NCBI GenBank assembly: GCA_900539155.1
Contig: UQBE01000021.1
Span: 1-33,550 of the forward strand
Direction of reading: 5' to 3'
Source: an uncultured Porphyromonas sp.
GTDB taxonomy: Bacteria > Bacteroidota > Bacteroidia > Bacteroidales > Porphyromonadaceae
DNA length: 33,550 nt
The position numbers and the translations under genes are program-made. Positions 1 through 7,917 of the stretch are shown piece after piece (position 1 is the first letter of the stretch; each line of letters begins with the position of its first letter). The notes beneath the pieces are model-generated. The model did not search any database and was not told where the DNA came from. It saw nothing but the letters and a program-made list of their open reading frames with translations.

Positions 1-170
1 GGATGAAGCGCAAGGCACTGAGGGTGAGGTCTGAAGCTCACATACCTCCGTATGTAACCTAAGCCGCATCCCGAAAGCAACACAGCGATGCGCCTTTATG
101 CAACTGTCTCAGCTAATCCTTTTTTTCGCAAGCCTCCTCAACTCCGCGCGTCTCGTGCCACACGTACAAA

Positions 171-209
171 AAAGAGAGGCAGTAACCAAGTCGGTCACTA
201 CCTCTCTTT
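171..209 (-). terminator. Intrinsic terminator of the ompA-like gene pair
   Basis: A 17-bp inverted repeat (171-187 with 193-209, two G-U type mismatches, 5-nt loop) lies about 90 bp past the stop of the second OmpA-like gene. Read on the minus strand the stem is followed by a run of six T (positions 168-173), as expected for rho-independent termination. I see no supported gene in 1-170. Confidence 0.85.
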
Positions 210-301
210 ATATTCTGATGCTTGTACCTCTACATCTCAGGCTTTATCTAGCAAAGAAACTGGCCATGACGATGTGGGGTGTAGCTGTCGTTGCTGTCGT
301 C

Positions 302-1462
302 TTACTTGATGTTGATGATAGCGACGCGGTTCCACTCGTTTGTAGCGAATGGCTGTACCGTATCACCCTTGAAGTCGATAACGATGTTTTCAGGGTTGAC
401 ACCGTAGTTGTTTATAAGAGCATTCTTGACAGCCTCAGCACGACGCTCTGAGAGAGACATATTGATGGTAGCATTACCAGTCTGCTCATCAGCGTAGCCG
501 ACGATGTAAATCTTGCCACCGTTTGCCTTAGCAGCCTCGGCAGAGTTGTAGACGTTGATCATCTGATTCTTGTCAATCTTAGCACTACCGATGCGGAAAG
601 CTACGACATTCTCGATGACGGGCTTAGTAGCAACAGGAGCAGCCTCTGGGCACTCAGGGCAAGATACAGGACGCTTGCTGAGGTCAGCATTCTGAGCGCG
701 TAGCGAGCTGATCTGACCGTTGAGGTCGTTGACAAGGTCGTAGTCCATAGGAGTGATAGGCTGGAAGGCTACACGACCGAGCTTGAAGGTGAGACCTGCA
801 GAGACCAGAGCCATAACATCAGCGGGCTGATGGATGGTGCGGGTACCCTGATAGTTGTTCTTAGAGACCATCATCTGACCCTCGAGGTTGAGGTCGACGC
901 GCTTGCCTAGACGGAACTTGAGAGCGAGACCTCCATTGAGGAGACCGCTGTAGTCATTCTCCGTACCGAGCTTGTCACCGCTCTTATCGTCTGCAGAGTA
1001 GAACTTCATGTGACCACCTAGACCGACGAAGGGAACGAGATGGAAGACGCGGTTCTCTCTGTATGGAGCGAAGTAGTTGACCAGGTCAAACATAAACTCT
1101 AGTGAAGCAGCTCCGAAGACGTTCTGATAGCGAACGAGCTCGTTGGCAGGCTTATCGAAGCTATAGACGTTCCAAGCGTAGCCGCGTAGGCGGGTAGCAA
1201 AGTATGGAGAGTGCCAGCGTCCGAAAGAAAGGCTGGCGATGGGAGAGATGCGGTCTACAAACTCAGCCTCTCCGTTGGCCTTATTACCAAAAGGTAGCAT
1301 AGCAGCTCCTCCGTGTAGCTCAATGAACCAGTGAGCCGCAGGGTCTTGCTCGAACTCCGTCATGTATGCGGGGCGGTTGTCGACCTCCTGAGCCTCCTGA
1401 GCCTGAGCCACGAAAGCTGTCAGTGCGACAACGAGTGATAGCATAAATACTTTTGCTTTCAT
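302..1462 (-). CDS. OmpA-family outer membrane protein (Omp40/41-like), second of a pair
   Basis: An outer membrane beta-barrel protein with a periplasmic peptidoglycan-binding OmpA domain, 386 aa. The N-terminus is a signal peptide ending near AQAQ. Roughly residues 40-240 are barrel-like with alternating aromatic strands; a linker with the motif CPECPE follows at about residues 268-273; the C-terminal OmpA domain has the diagnostic GYADEQTG and LSERRAEAV segments, whose Asp and Arg bind diaminopimelate in this family. In P. gingivalis the equivalent tandem pair forms abundant heterotrimers that anchor the outer membrane. Here it is the downstream gene of the pair, 51 bp after the first, so co-transcription is likely. 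A mid-gene tract is nearly identical to its neighbour at DNA level. The family is sure; the heterotrimer role is inferred from P. gingivalis. Confidence 0.95.
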   Translation of the reverse strand: MKAKVFMLSLVVALTAFVAQAQEAQEVDNRPAYMTEFEQDPAAHWFIELHGGAAMLPFGNKANGEAEFVDRISPIASLSFGRWHSPYFATRLRGYAWNVYSFDKPANELVRYQNVFGAASLEFMFDLVNYFAPYRENRVFHLVPFVGLGGHMKFYSADDKSGDKLGTENDYSGLLNGGLALKFRLGKRVDLNLEGQMMVSKNNYQGTRTIHQPADVMALVSAGLTFKLGRVAFQPITPMDYDLVNDLNGQISSLRAQNADLSKRPVSCPECPEAAPVATKPVIENVVAFRIGSAKIDKNQMINVYNSAEAAKANGGKIYIVGYADEQTGNATINMSLSERRAEAVKNALINNYGVNPENIVIDFKGDTVQPFATNEWNRVAIINIK

Positions 1463-1513
1463 ATTTCTAGTGTGTTTAATTCGTAGATTGATGATTTGAG
1501 TGAGCTATACGAC

Positions 1514-2677
1514 TTACTTAGAGCGGATGATGACAACACGGTTCCAAGCCTTTGTGTCAAATAGCTTGTCTGTAGCACCCTCCCACTGTGTGGTAATCAT
1601 ATCAGCAGAAACGCCGAAGTCGTTGACGAGAGCGTCTGTGACAGCCTTAGCGCGACGCTCTGATAGACCTAGGTTGTAGTTAGCATCACCCGTTGTGTCG
1701 GTGTAGCCGATGACTAGGATAGGCGTATTGTTTGCCTTGACATACTCACTGACGTTGTAGAGCGTGATCATCTGGTTCTTGTCGATGCGTGAGCTATCGA
1801 ACTTGAAGAGGATTGTCTTGTCTGACATTACCTCCTTTGTTGTAGTCTGTGCTGCTAGCTCTGGGCACTCAGGGCAAGATACAGGACGCTTGCTGAGCTC
1901 AGCATTCTGAGCGCGTAGCGAGCTGATCTGACCGTTGAGGTCGTTGATTAGGTCGTAGTCCATGGGGACAACCTCAGTCCACTCGACACCACCCATACGG
2001 AAGTTAAGACCAGCTGTGAGGGCTCCGTAGAGACCGTTGTAAGCGTTGGGGTTCCAGGCGTTAGCCTTGGGGCAGTTGCTGTAGTTGAAGTTGAAGTTGT
2101 TGTAGATAGCCTTACCCTCGATAACGAGGTCTGCGCGACGACCTAGACGGAACTGGAGCTGTAGACCTGCGTCGAGAGCTGCAGTGTGATGAAGGTCCTC
2201 GAAGGCTTTGTTGAACTTCATGTTGTAGCCCACACCGGCGAATGGGATGATGTGGAAGACACGCTTAGCGTTGTAACGGCTGAAGTGGTTGACCATGTCA
2301 AACATGAAGTCGTAGTGAGCACCTACGAAGCTAGTCTCGTAGTTCTTCACGTCGTTGCCTACCTTATAGTAGGTGTGAGCCTGAGCGCCAACGAGGTTGA
2401 GGCGTGTAGCGAAGGAAGGTGTGTGGTACTTACCTAGAGAAAGAGAGTAAGACATCTGGAGGCGATCCATAAAGGGCTTCTCCTCGTTGCCACAAAGGAA
2501 CTGAGATCCTACACCACCCTGTAGTGTAAGGAACCAATGGTCTGCTGCTGTGCCACGCTCAAAGGTCGTCTTATAGACAGGCTTTGTGCCAGCTTGAGGT
2601 GCTGCAGTCTCCTGAGCACTCAGCGTTAGAGTCGTTGCTCCCAACAAGAGGGAGATCAGAAAGAACTTTACTTTCAT
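1514..2677 (-). CDS. OmpA-family outer membrane protein (Omp40/41-like), first of a pair
   Basis: Paralogue of the downstream gene, 387 aa. It has a signal peptide (ends near TLSAQ), a barrel region at about residues 40-240, a conserved linker (MDYDLINDLNGQISSLRAQN, then CPECPE), and an OmpA domain with GYTDTTGD and LGLSERRAKAV. The Asp in GYTD and the Arg in SERRA are the usual peptidoglycan-contacting residues. It is the promoter-proximal gene of the pair, about 110 nt downstream of a well-matched Bacteroidetes promoter, which suits an abundant protein. The two proteins differ most in the barrel half, as expected for subunits that assemble together with different surface loops. The family call is firm; heteromer formation is inferred from the P. 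gingivalis pair. Confidence 0.95.
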   Translation of the reverse strand: MKVKFFLISLLLGATTLTLSAQETAAPQAGTKPVYKTTFERGTAADHWFLTLQGGVGSQFLCGNEEKPFMDRLQMSYSLSLGKYHTPSFATRLNLVGAQAHTYYKVGNDVKNYETSFVGAHYDFMFDMVNHFSRYNAKRVFHIIPFAGVGYNMKFNKAFEDLHHTAALDAGLQLQFRLGRRADLVIEGKAIYNNFNFNYSNCPKANAWNPNAYNGLYGALTAGLNFRMGGVEWTEVVPMDYDLINDLNGQISSLRAQNAELSKRPVSCPECPELAAQTTTKEVMSDKTILFKFDSSRIDKNQMITLYNVSEYVKANNTPILVIGYTDTTGDANYNLGLSERRAKAVTDALVNDFGVSADMITTQWEGATDKLFDTKAWNRVVIIRSK

Positions 2678-2793
2678 AGTTATACGTTGTCTTGTTATTG
2701 GTTTGTTTTCTGATTAGTTTCGCTTAGATTGATGTATCTAAAGTGTTTGTTTGTTAGTGTGTCGTGCTGTTATGAACGAGTCCTAGTACATTG

Positions 2794-2825
2794 CAAAAGT
2801 AGTATTATTTATTGACTTGACCAAA
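2794..2825 (-). promoter_or_regulatory. Promoter of the ompA-like pair
   Basis: On the minus strand a -33 box TTTG (2822-2825) is followed by a 20-bp spacer and a -7 box TACTTTTG (2794-2801). This matches the Bacteroidetes consensus TTTG, 19-21 bp, TAnnTTTG. Transcription would start near 2787, giving a leader of about 110 nt. Confidence 0.8.
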
Positions 2826-3161
2826 TAGGAGACAATATAGGACACACAAATCCGCCAGTCTGACACGACGAATGCGTGTAGAGGGGCGCGAAGCAGGCGC
2901 ATCTTCGGAGGATGAACCGTCAAGCTTGCTCGTCAGTAGCGTAGCACTGGGGCGTGATATTGTAGCTGTCTTCATATACTGCTTGCAGTTCTCTAATTAG
3001 GTAGAGGGGTAAACGATTAAACTGGAGAGCAGACCTATTTGCCGGCAAATGTACGTAATTACATTGGATTATCCACCATCTCACGAGCTGGCAGCGCGAG
3101 ACTGCGGGTTATACTCATCTAAGCTTAACCCAGTTGTAAGAGATGTATCAATCTTTTTCTG
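2826..3161. other. Intergenic region with a perfect palindrome
   Basis: About 335 bp between the divergent ompA promoter and the winged-helix gene promoter. I see no gene in it. It holds a perfect 14-bp palindrome, ATTTGCCGGCAAAT (3037-3050), followed 4 bp later by the 8-bp palindrome GTAATTAC (3055-3062). These could be operator half-sites, but no known regulator motif is recognised. Confidence 0.4.
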
Positions 3162-3169
3162 TAGCTTTG
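3162..3169 (+). promoter_or_regulatory. -7 promoter element of the winged-helix gene
   Basis: TAGCTTTG matches TAnnTTTG. The -33 side is weak (the nearest TTG, 3134-3136, is 25 bp away). If used, transcription starts near 3176, downstream of the ATG at 3143, which argues against that longest reading frame start. Confidence 0.5.
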
Positions 3170-3211
3170 CTGTATAAGAAATCACACAGCACAAACACTA
3201 TGGAGGAAAAC

Positions 3212-3412
3212 ATGATAACATACATCGGCACCAATGCCGGTCTCGTCTGGAATGCTCTCAACGAGCTAGGCAAGATGGATGTCAAGCAGCTCAAGAAAGC
3301 GACCAAGATACGCACCGAGAAGGATATCTACGCTGCCCTCGGCTGGCTTGCTAAGGAGGAGAAGCTCACCTTCGAGTACCAGGACAAGACGCTCCTCATC
3401 TCCCTGCGCTAA
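3212..3412 (+). CDS. Small winged-helix domain protein (DUF2582-like)
   Basis: A 66-residue protein that resembles the short winged helix-turn-helix family PF10771 (DUF2582), common in Bacteroidota: IGTNAGLVWNALNELG, then a helix with KQLKKATKI, then DIYAALGWLAKEEKL and a short beta hairpin at the C-terminus. The whole chain is one wHTH unit, so a DNA-binding or partner-binding role is plausible, but no target is known. The frame is open from 3143, but I chose the ATG at 3212 because GGAGG lies 5 nt before it, because family members start a few residues before the IG motif, and because the likely promoter lies inside the longer frame. The ATG at 3200 (70 aa) is the alternative. Confidence 0.8.
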   Translation: MITYIGTNAGLVWNALNELGKMDVKQLKKATKIRTEKDIYAALGWLAKEEKLTFEYQDKTLLISLR

Positions 3413-3422
3413 GGCGTGAGAC

Positions 3423-3452
3423 CTGTAGGGGGTAGAGACGAAATCCCTACAG
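3423..3452 (+). terminator. Hairpin after the winged-helix gene
   Basis: CTGTAGGG (3423-3430) pairs perfectly with CCCTACAG (3445-3452) 10 bp after the stop codon. There is no strong T-run, so it may end or stabilise the transcript rather than act as a classic intrinsic terminator. Confidence 0.5.
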
Positions 3453-3462
3453 CGACTTAATC

Positions 3463-3632
3463 TCTTGCGGAGGCAGTCGCAAGCCCTTACGGAGGAGAAA
3501 AACTTTTCTCCCAGAGGTGTGATTTCACTTTTGCGGAAAAGTCATTTCGCATCTGCGGAGGAGTGATTTGACTTCTGCGGAGGGAGCATTTCGTCCTTGC
3601 GGAGGGAAGTTCCATTTCTTTCGCAGGATGTT
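3463..3632. repeat. Degenerate GCGGAGG repeat tract
   Basis: Six imperfect units of about 20-40 bp, each built on (C)TTnCGGAGG or TGCGGA followed by variable text ending in forms like CATTTCG or GATTTCA. Clear cores are GCGGAGG near 3467, ACGGAGGAG near 3494, and three more between 3550 and 3610. There is no coding potential. Related TTCGGAGGA cores occur near 2904, 12523 and 12544 in other gaps. Confidence 0.65.
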
Positions 3633-3645
3633 GGGCTACACCTTA

Positions 3646-3674
3646 GGAGACTGTTGATTTTTGCAACAGTCTCC
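3646..3674 (+). terminator. Hairpin GGAGACTGTTG / CAACAGTCTCC
   Basis: A perfect 11-bp stem with a 7-nt loop (3646-3656 with 3664-3674). The same sequence is used again at 12326-12354, and relatives occur at 28870-28898 and 32196-32220, always in gaps. Its loop carries the -33 TTTG of the glycan-cluster promoter. Confidence 0.7.
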
Positions 3675-3689
3675 ATTTTCGTATCTTTG
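3660..3689 (+). promoter_or_regulatory. Promoter of the glycan cluster
   Basis: TTTG (3660-3663), an 18-bp spacer and TATCTTTG (3682-3689) give a near-consensus Bacteroidetes promoter about 70 bp before the first glycosyltransferase. The -33 box sits in the loop of the hairpin just described. Confidence 0.7.
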
Positions 3690-3757
3690 CCGGTAGGAAG
3701 AGACTGTTGGGCATCCTAGCGGTCTCTGTTTACTACTCTCTATAAGATTACTCTGAG

Positions 3758-4801
3758 ATGACTTCAACCCAAGTGCCTACGTCCTCTGCTACTCCTATGG
3801 TCTCGGTGATTGTACCCGTGTACAACGTCGAGCAGTACCTCCACCGCTGTCTAGATAGCATCCTCCAGCAGACGATGCCAGACTGGGAGGCGATCTGTGT
3901 AGATGATGGTAGCCCCGATGGGTCAGCTCGTATCCTAAAGGAGTATGCTGAGCGAGACAGTCGCATCCGCATCTTGACAAAAGAAAATGGCGGTCTCTCC
4001 TCAGCGCGCAATGCGGGTACAGCCATCGCTCGTGGCAAGTATGTCAACTATGTCGACTCTGACGACTTCATCCACCCTCAGACCCTCGAGCTGGCGGTCG
4101 CATTGGCGGAGCGTGACGGATCGGACGTTGTATCGTGGGTGCCAGATATGGTCTACAAGCGTCGGCTACTCCTACGTGCTAAGTTGGGGCAGTCCTATGA
4201 TGCGGTACAGCCTTGGAGCATGTCAAAGCGGTACAAGCTCGAGGACATTCATGCCGTTTGCACAGACGAAGTAGTTCGCCACGCGACCAATCATCGAAGA
4301 GGTGATGGCGTAAAGGACCCGATTCGCTACTTCTACGCTTGGCGACACTTAGTGCGTCGAGAATTAGCAGTGGAGACCCCTTTTGTCGAAGGGCTGAAAT
4401 TTGAGGACTTTCCCTGGTGGAGTGACCTGATGCTACGCTCGCCACGCGTGACTATTACGCAGCTACCACTCTACTACTATTATTATAATGAGTCGTCCAT
4501 CTCGAGTGCCTCATCAGAGTGTGACAAGATAACTCACTGGATAGCGGGTATCCGCCACACCTTCCCTCAGTATGCGGCCTCGGCATCGGTCGTCCAGTGG
4601 CACTGCTGGATGCAACAATGTCTCTGGGCTGTCGTATGTGATCGTATCTCTAAGCAGCTCTACAAGGTAAGAGATGACGCTAGTCGTGCAGTGCTTGTGC
4701 CACTACTGAGCGAACTATGGGATATGGGTGTCTTTGCGACACCATATAACAAACGGTCCAGGTACCATCAAGGTCGTATCCAAGCCTACCTTCATCAGTG
4801 A
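3758..4801 (+). CDS. Glycosyltransferase family 2
   Basis: A 347-aa GT-A fold glycosyltransferase of family GT2, expected to add one sugar to a lipid-linked glycan at the inner face of the cytoplasmic membrane. The N-terminal half has the standard order: VSVIVPVYNVEQYL (about residue 15), the nucleotide-binding ICVDDGSPDGS (DD at 49-50), NGGLSSARNAG, and the metal-binding DSDDF (residues 100-103). The C-terminal half is variable, with an aromatic run typical of capsule and O-antigen enzymes. It is the first gene of the six-gene cluster and its stop overlaps the GTG start of the next gene. The sugar donor and acceptor cannot be told from sequence. Confidence 0.92.
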   Translation: MTSTQVPTSSATPMVSVIVPVYNVEQYLHRCLDSILQQTMPDWEAICVDDGSPDGSARILKEYAERDSRIRILTKENGGLSSARNAGTAIARGKYVNYVDSDDFIHPQTLELAVALAERDGSDVVSWVPDMVYKRRLLLRAKLGQSYDAVQPWSMSKRYKLEDIHAVCTDEVVRHATNHRRGDGVKDPIRYFYAWRHLVRRELAVETPFVEGLKFEDFPWWSDLMLRSPRVTITQLPLYYYYYNESSISSASSECDKITHWIAGIRHTFPQYAASASVVQWHCWMQQCLWAVVCDRISKQLYKVRDDASRAVLVPLLSELWDMGVFATPYNKRSRYHQGRIQAYLHQ

Positions 4802-5868
4802 TACCCTACGTTATACTCGTGAGCTTGACATTCCTTCTCACGGGGCTGTACTATAGGGATCGGCGCTTTGAGGGGCTGTATCAGCTCTTCGTCTTTATTC
4901 TATTGGTTGGCTTCGCAGGACTTCGTGTCGGCCTGGGGAAAGATTACGAGGTGTATGAGAATGGGTATAAGTGGATAACCTCTGAGTCCTTTCAGGCATT
5001 CGAGCCTCTATGGCAGGGCATTATACTGGGGATGCGCGCTCTGGGCATGAGCTTTCGCTCCTTTATGGTCCTCACCTCAGCGATTACCGTTGCACTATTC
5101 CTCCAGGGGATACGAAGGCTGTCCATCTCCTACCCCTTGGGGGTGCTCTTCTTTGTCCTCTTTAACACTGGCTATCTAGAGACGCTCAATGGAGTAAGGC
5201 AATGCCTTGCCTTGATGATTACTTTTGCCACCTTCCACCTTTACGTGGAGCGACGCTACTGGCGGTTCTTCCTGTGGGTAGTCCTCTCCTGCCTAGTGCA
5301 TAGTTCCTCAGTGATATGGTTCCTTCTCTTACCGCTGATGTCTATCCGCTGGGATTGGCGCGTCCTAGCAGCACTATTAATAGTATCGCTCGCCGTGGGG
5401 GGACCACTCTTTCAGGTGATTGGGAGCGTGCTAGAGCCGGTGCTACCGGAGCGTTACTCCTTTTACATCGCCTCGGATGGATGGGATACACATCAAGGGT
5501 GGGTCAATATTTTAGCCCAGAATGGGATGGCACTCCTACTACTCTTCGGGACTCTCTATCTAGATAAGTCGCGAGACAGGACGACTTATCTGGCTATCCT
5601 GCTGATAGCCTTCAGTAGTATGATTTACAACAGCACGCTCTCCTCCAGCGTAGCTATGCGCTTTATGTACAATCCTGGCATTATGATCTGCGTGGCACTG
5701 CCCAACGTCCTATACCTTGTGAAGGATAGAGCCTACCGTATCGCCGTCATCGGCGTGATGATACTCTTCTTCATCTTTACTGTAAACAATGTGATGGATC
5801 CTGGTAGCCCACTACATACCTACCGTTGGATCTATGACGAATATACCTTTACTCCTACACTATGGTGA
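4798..5868 (+). CDS. EpsG-family polysaccharide polymerase (Wzy-like)
   Basis: A 356-aa polytopic membrane protein with about ten hydrophobic helices, best matched to the EpsG family (PF14897) by the segment GLRVGLGKDYEVYENGYKWI near residues 41-60 and by a central NGVRQCLALMI helix. Such proteins join repeat units on the periplasmic side, the role played by Wzy. It starts with GTG at 4798, sharing four bases (GTGA) with the stop of the preceding glycosyltransferase, a sign of translational coupling. It is the only polymerase candidate in the cluster. An O-antigen or exopolysaccharide product is inferred; substrate specificity is unknown. Confidence 0.85.
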   Translation: MIPYVILVSLTFLLTGLYYRDRRFEGLYQLFVFILLVGFAGLRVGLGKDYEVYENGYKWITSESFQAFEPLWQGIILGMRALGMSFRSFMVLTSAITVALFLQGIRRLSISYPLGVLFFVLFNTGYLETLNGVRQCLALMITFATFHLYVERRYWRFFLWVVLSCLVHSSSVIWFLLLPLMSIRWDWRVLAALLIVSLAVGGPLFQVIGSVLEPVLPERYSFYIASDGWDTHQGWVNILAQNGMALLLLFGTLYLDKSRDRTTYLAILLIAFSSMIYNSTLSSSVAMRFMYNPGIMICVALPNVLYLVKDRAYRIAVIGVMILFFIFTVNNVMDPGSPLHTYRWIYDEYTFTPTLW

Positions 5869-7043
5869 CAAATGAGCCTACGGCACCTAGAGGACTAGCC
5901 TTTGTAGTTAACCAGATTCGCACCCAAGGACCGCTCTTTGTGGTGCGTGACATCATCGCTGGGCTACCAGAGGGCTACTACAAGCCCTACATCATACAGC
6001 TCTGCTCACTGGAACCTCAAGGCGAGGCGATGGCTGACGAACTGCAAGCAATGGGATGCGAGATTATTGAGCTGGGCTTCACACGAGGACAGCTTGAGCT
6101 ATTCCCCAAGTCTGCAGCAAGGCTCCTCGATGAGTGCCTGCGACACTACGACATCACACTGGTGCACAGCCACACCTACCAGCCAGACATCGTCTCCAGT
6201 TACCTCTCTCATCGCTACATCCTCCTCTCCACTCAGCACAACATAGCCAAGCTAGACTTCACCTACGGCAAGGGGCGTCTGCTCGGCAGCTATATGTGTC
6301 GACGCTTGATGCGTGCGCTGGCACGTCACCGTGAGGTAGTCTGCGTATCGCACGTCTGCCGTGACTACTACCGCAAGCAACTACCCACAAAGGTCAGCGT
6401 CTATGTCGCACCCAATGGGATAGACAACGCACTCTTCACACCGCCCGGAAGTGCTGCCGAGCGGGTGCAACTACGTCGTCAGCTAGACCTTCCCGAGCTG
6501 GGCTACATCATCACATACTGCGGTTCCCTCACGAAGCTCAAAGACCCGGAGCTCATCTTACGAGCCTTGCGCCGACTGAAGAGGCGACACCAGCTACCGA
6601 ATGGTCTACATCTACTCTTCCTAGGCAAGGGACCGCTAGAGTCTCACTGTCGGCAGCTCGCCAAGCCTCTGGGAGAGCAGGTGCAGTTTGTCGGCTTTAC
6701 AAGTCGTGTGTCAGACTATTTACGAGCGTCCGATGCGCTGATTACCGCTAGCCACTCCGAGGGTTTTGGACTCAATGTCATTGAGGGTATCGCCTCGGGT
6801 TGTGTAGTCATTCACTCGGATTTGCCTATCTTTGGCGAGATTTTGGAGCGCGTGCCTCAGATGACAGACCTACGCTTTGGAGTAGGATGCGCATCGCAAT
6901 GTGCCGACTGCATACTAAAAGCACCCTCCGTTACGTTTGATAGGCAGGAAGCTCTAGAGATGGGTCATCTCTATGGTCGCCAACGTATGGCACTCCAGTA
7001 CCACCGCATCTACCAGCAGCTCCTGCGTAAGTATCTAAGATAA
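5862..7043 (+). CDS. Glycosyltransferase family 4 (GT-B fold)
   Basis: A 393-aa retaining glycosyltransferase of family GT4. The N-terminal Rossmann half begins after GLAFVVNQIRTQGPLF, has VHSHTYQPDIV and a NGIDNALF motif, and the C-terminal half carries the donor-binding EGFGLNVIEGIASG segment with the E-x7-E pattern of the family. The gene overlaps the polymerase by 7 nt. It is expected to act in the cytoplasm on an undecaprenyl-linked intermediate. The sugar is not predictable. The ATG at 5862 is supported because the conserved GLAFVVNQIR start follows within a dozen residues. Confidence 0.92.
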   Translation: MVTNEPTAPRGLAFVVNQIRTQGPLFVVRDIIAGLPEGYYKPYIIQLCSLEPQGEAMADELQAMGCEIIELGFTRGQLELFPKSAARLLDECLRHYDITLVHSHTYQPDIVSSYLSHRYILLSTQHNIAKLDFTYGKGRLLGSYMCRRLMRALARHREVVCVSHVCRDYYRKQLPTKVSVYVAPNGIDNALFTPPGSAAERVQLRRQLDLPELGYIITYCGSLTKLKDPELILRALRRLKRRHQLPNGLHLLFLGKGPLESHCRQLAKPLGEQVQFVGFTSRVSDYLRASDALITASHSEGFGLNVIEGIASGCVVIHSDLPIFGEILERVPQMTDLRFGVGCASQCADCILKAPSVTFDRQEALEMGHLYGRQRMALQYHRIYQQLLRKYLR

Positions 7044-7068
7044 ACCACTATAGGACGGATATAACTCG

Positions 7069-7917
7069 GTGCTAACAACAGGCTCTATAGTACTCTACAA
7101 GAGCAATGCATTCTTTGTGGAGCAGATCATTGAGGACTTCTTTCGGACGCCCTCACAGCCACAGGTGGAGAGCGACAAGCGTCTCTACCTGATTGACAAT
7201 TCGCCCACAGATGAGTTGCGCTTCCTAGCAGACCTACCCGTCGGCGATGGACGTATTTACTATGAGCATCAGCCGAGCAACCTAGGCTTTGGCAAGGCAC
7301 ACAACATAGCCATACGCCTAGCCCACGATCAGGGAGCACGATACCATGTGATCATCAATCCGGATGTACGCTTTGACGAGACAGTGCTGGACACCCTGAC
7401 CTCCTATATGGAGGCGCACGAGGAGGTAGGACTCATATCGCCTTTTGTCTCCTACCCCGATGGCCGTCCGCAACAACTCTGCAAGCTCTTACCCAGACCG
7501 TGGGATGTACTCTTGCGTCGCTTCTCGTTCAGTCAGCGAATCAGAGACAAGGTCAATAGGAAGTATGAGATGCACTGGCTGGACTATAGCCAGCCGGTAG
7601 AGGTCCCCTACTTGTCGGGTTGCTTTATGTTTACACGCATGAAGATATTGGAGCGTGTGGGGGGCTTCGACGAGCGGTTCTTCATGTATGTCGAGGACAC
7701 CGACCTCTCTAGACGCATCGGACAGATCTCTAAGACGATCTGTCATCCCGAGGCTAAGATTACGCATGTCCACAGCCGAGGCTCTTATCACGATGCTAAG
7801 CTCCTATGCCACCACATCTCCTCGATGGTCAAGTACTTCAACAAGTGGGGCTGGTGGTGCGATGCTGAGCGTAAGGAGGTCAATGCACGCTACACACCAA
7901 AGGAGGCGAAGCTATGA
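7069..7917 (+). CDS. Glycosyltransferase family 2, rhamnosyltransferase-like
   Basis: A 282-aa GT2 enzyme of the type often called WbbL-like or rhamnosyltransferase. Motifs in order are GSIVLYKSN at the N-terminus, LIDNSPTDEL, NLGFGKAHNIAIR, the INPDVRF segment that replaces the usual DxD, YLSGCFMFTRM, and GGFDERFFMYVEDTDLSRRI. The NPDV plus GGFDE...EDTDL combination is characteristic of this subfamily, though rhamnose use is only an inference; no dTDP-rhamnose genes lie nearby. It starts with GTG at 7069, 25 bp after the GT4 gene, and its stop overlaps the start of the next GT2 (ATGA). Confidence 0.88.
   Translation: MLTTGSIVLYKSNAFFVEQIIEDFFRTPSQPQVESDKRLYLIDNSPTDELRFLADLPVGDGRIYYEHQPSNLGFGKAHNIAIRLAHDQGARYHVIINPDVRFDETVLDTLTSYMEAHEEVGLISPFVSYPDGRPQQLCKLLPRPWDVLLRRFSFSQRIRDKVNRKYEMHWLDYSQPVEVPYLSGCFMFTRMKILERVGGFDERFFMYVEDTDLSRRIGQISKTICHPEAKITHVHSRGSYHDAKLLCHHISSMVKYFNKWGWWCDAERKEVNARYTPKEAKL

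Noticed and set aside
88..451. Two overlapping plus-strand frames at the left end as genes
   Set aside because: They run across the terminator and the 3' end of the minus-strand OmpA-like gene and look like shadows.
3143..3211. Longer N-terminus for the winged-helix protein
   Set aside because: The added 23 residues do not fit the family, and the likely -7 box (3162-3169) lies inside them.
3463..3632. CRISPR-like array
   Set aside because: Units vary in length and sequence, spacers are not uniform, and there are no cas genes in the window.
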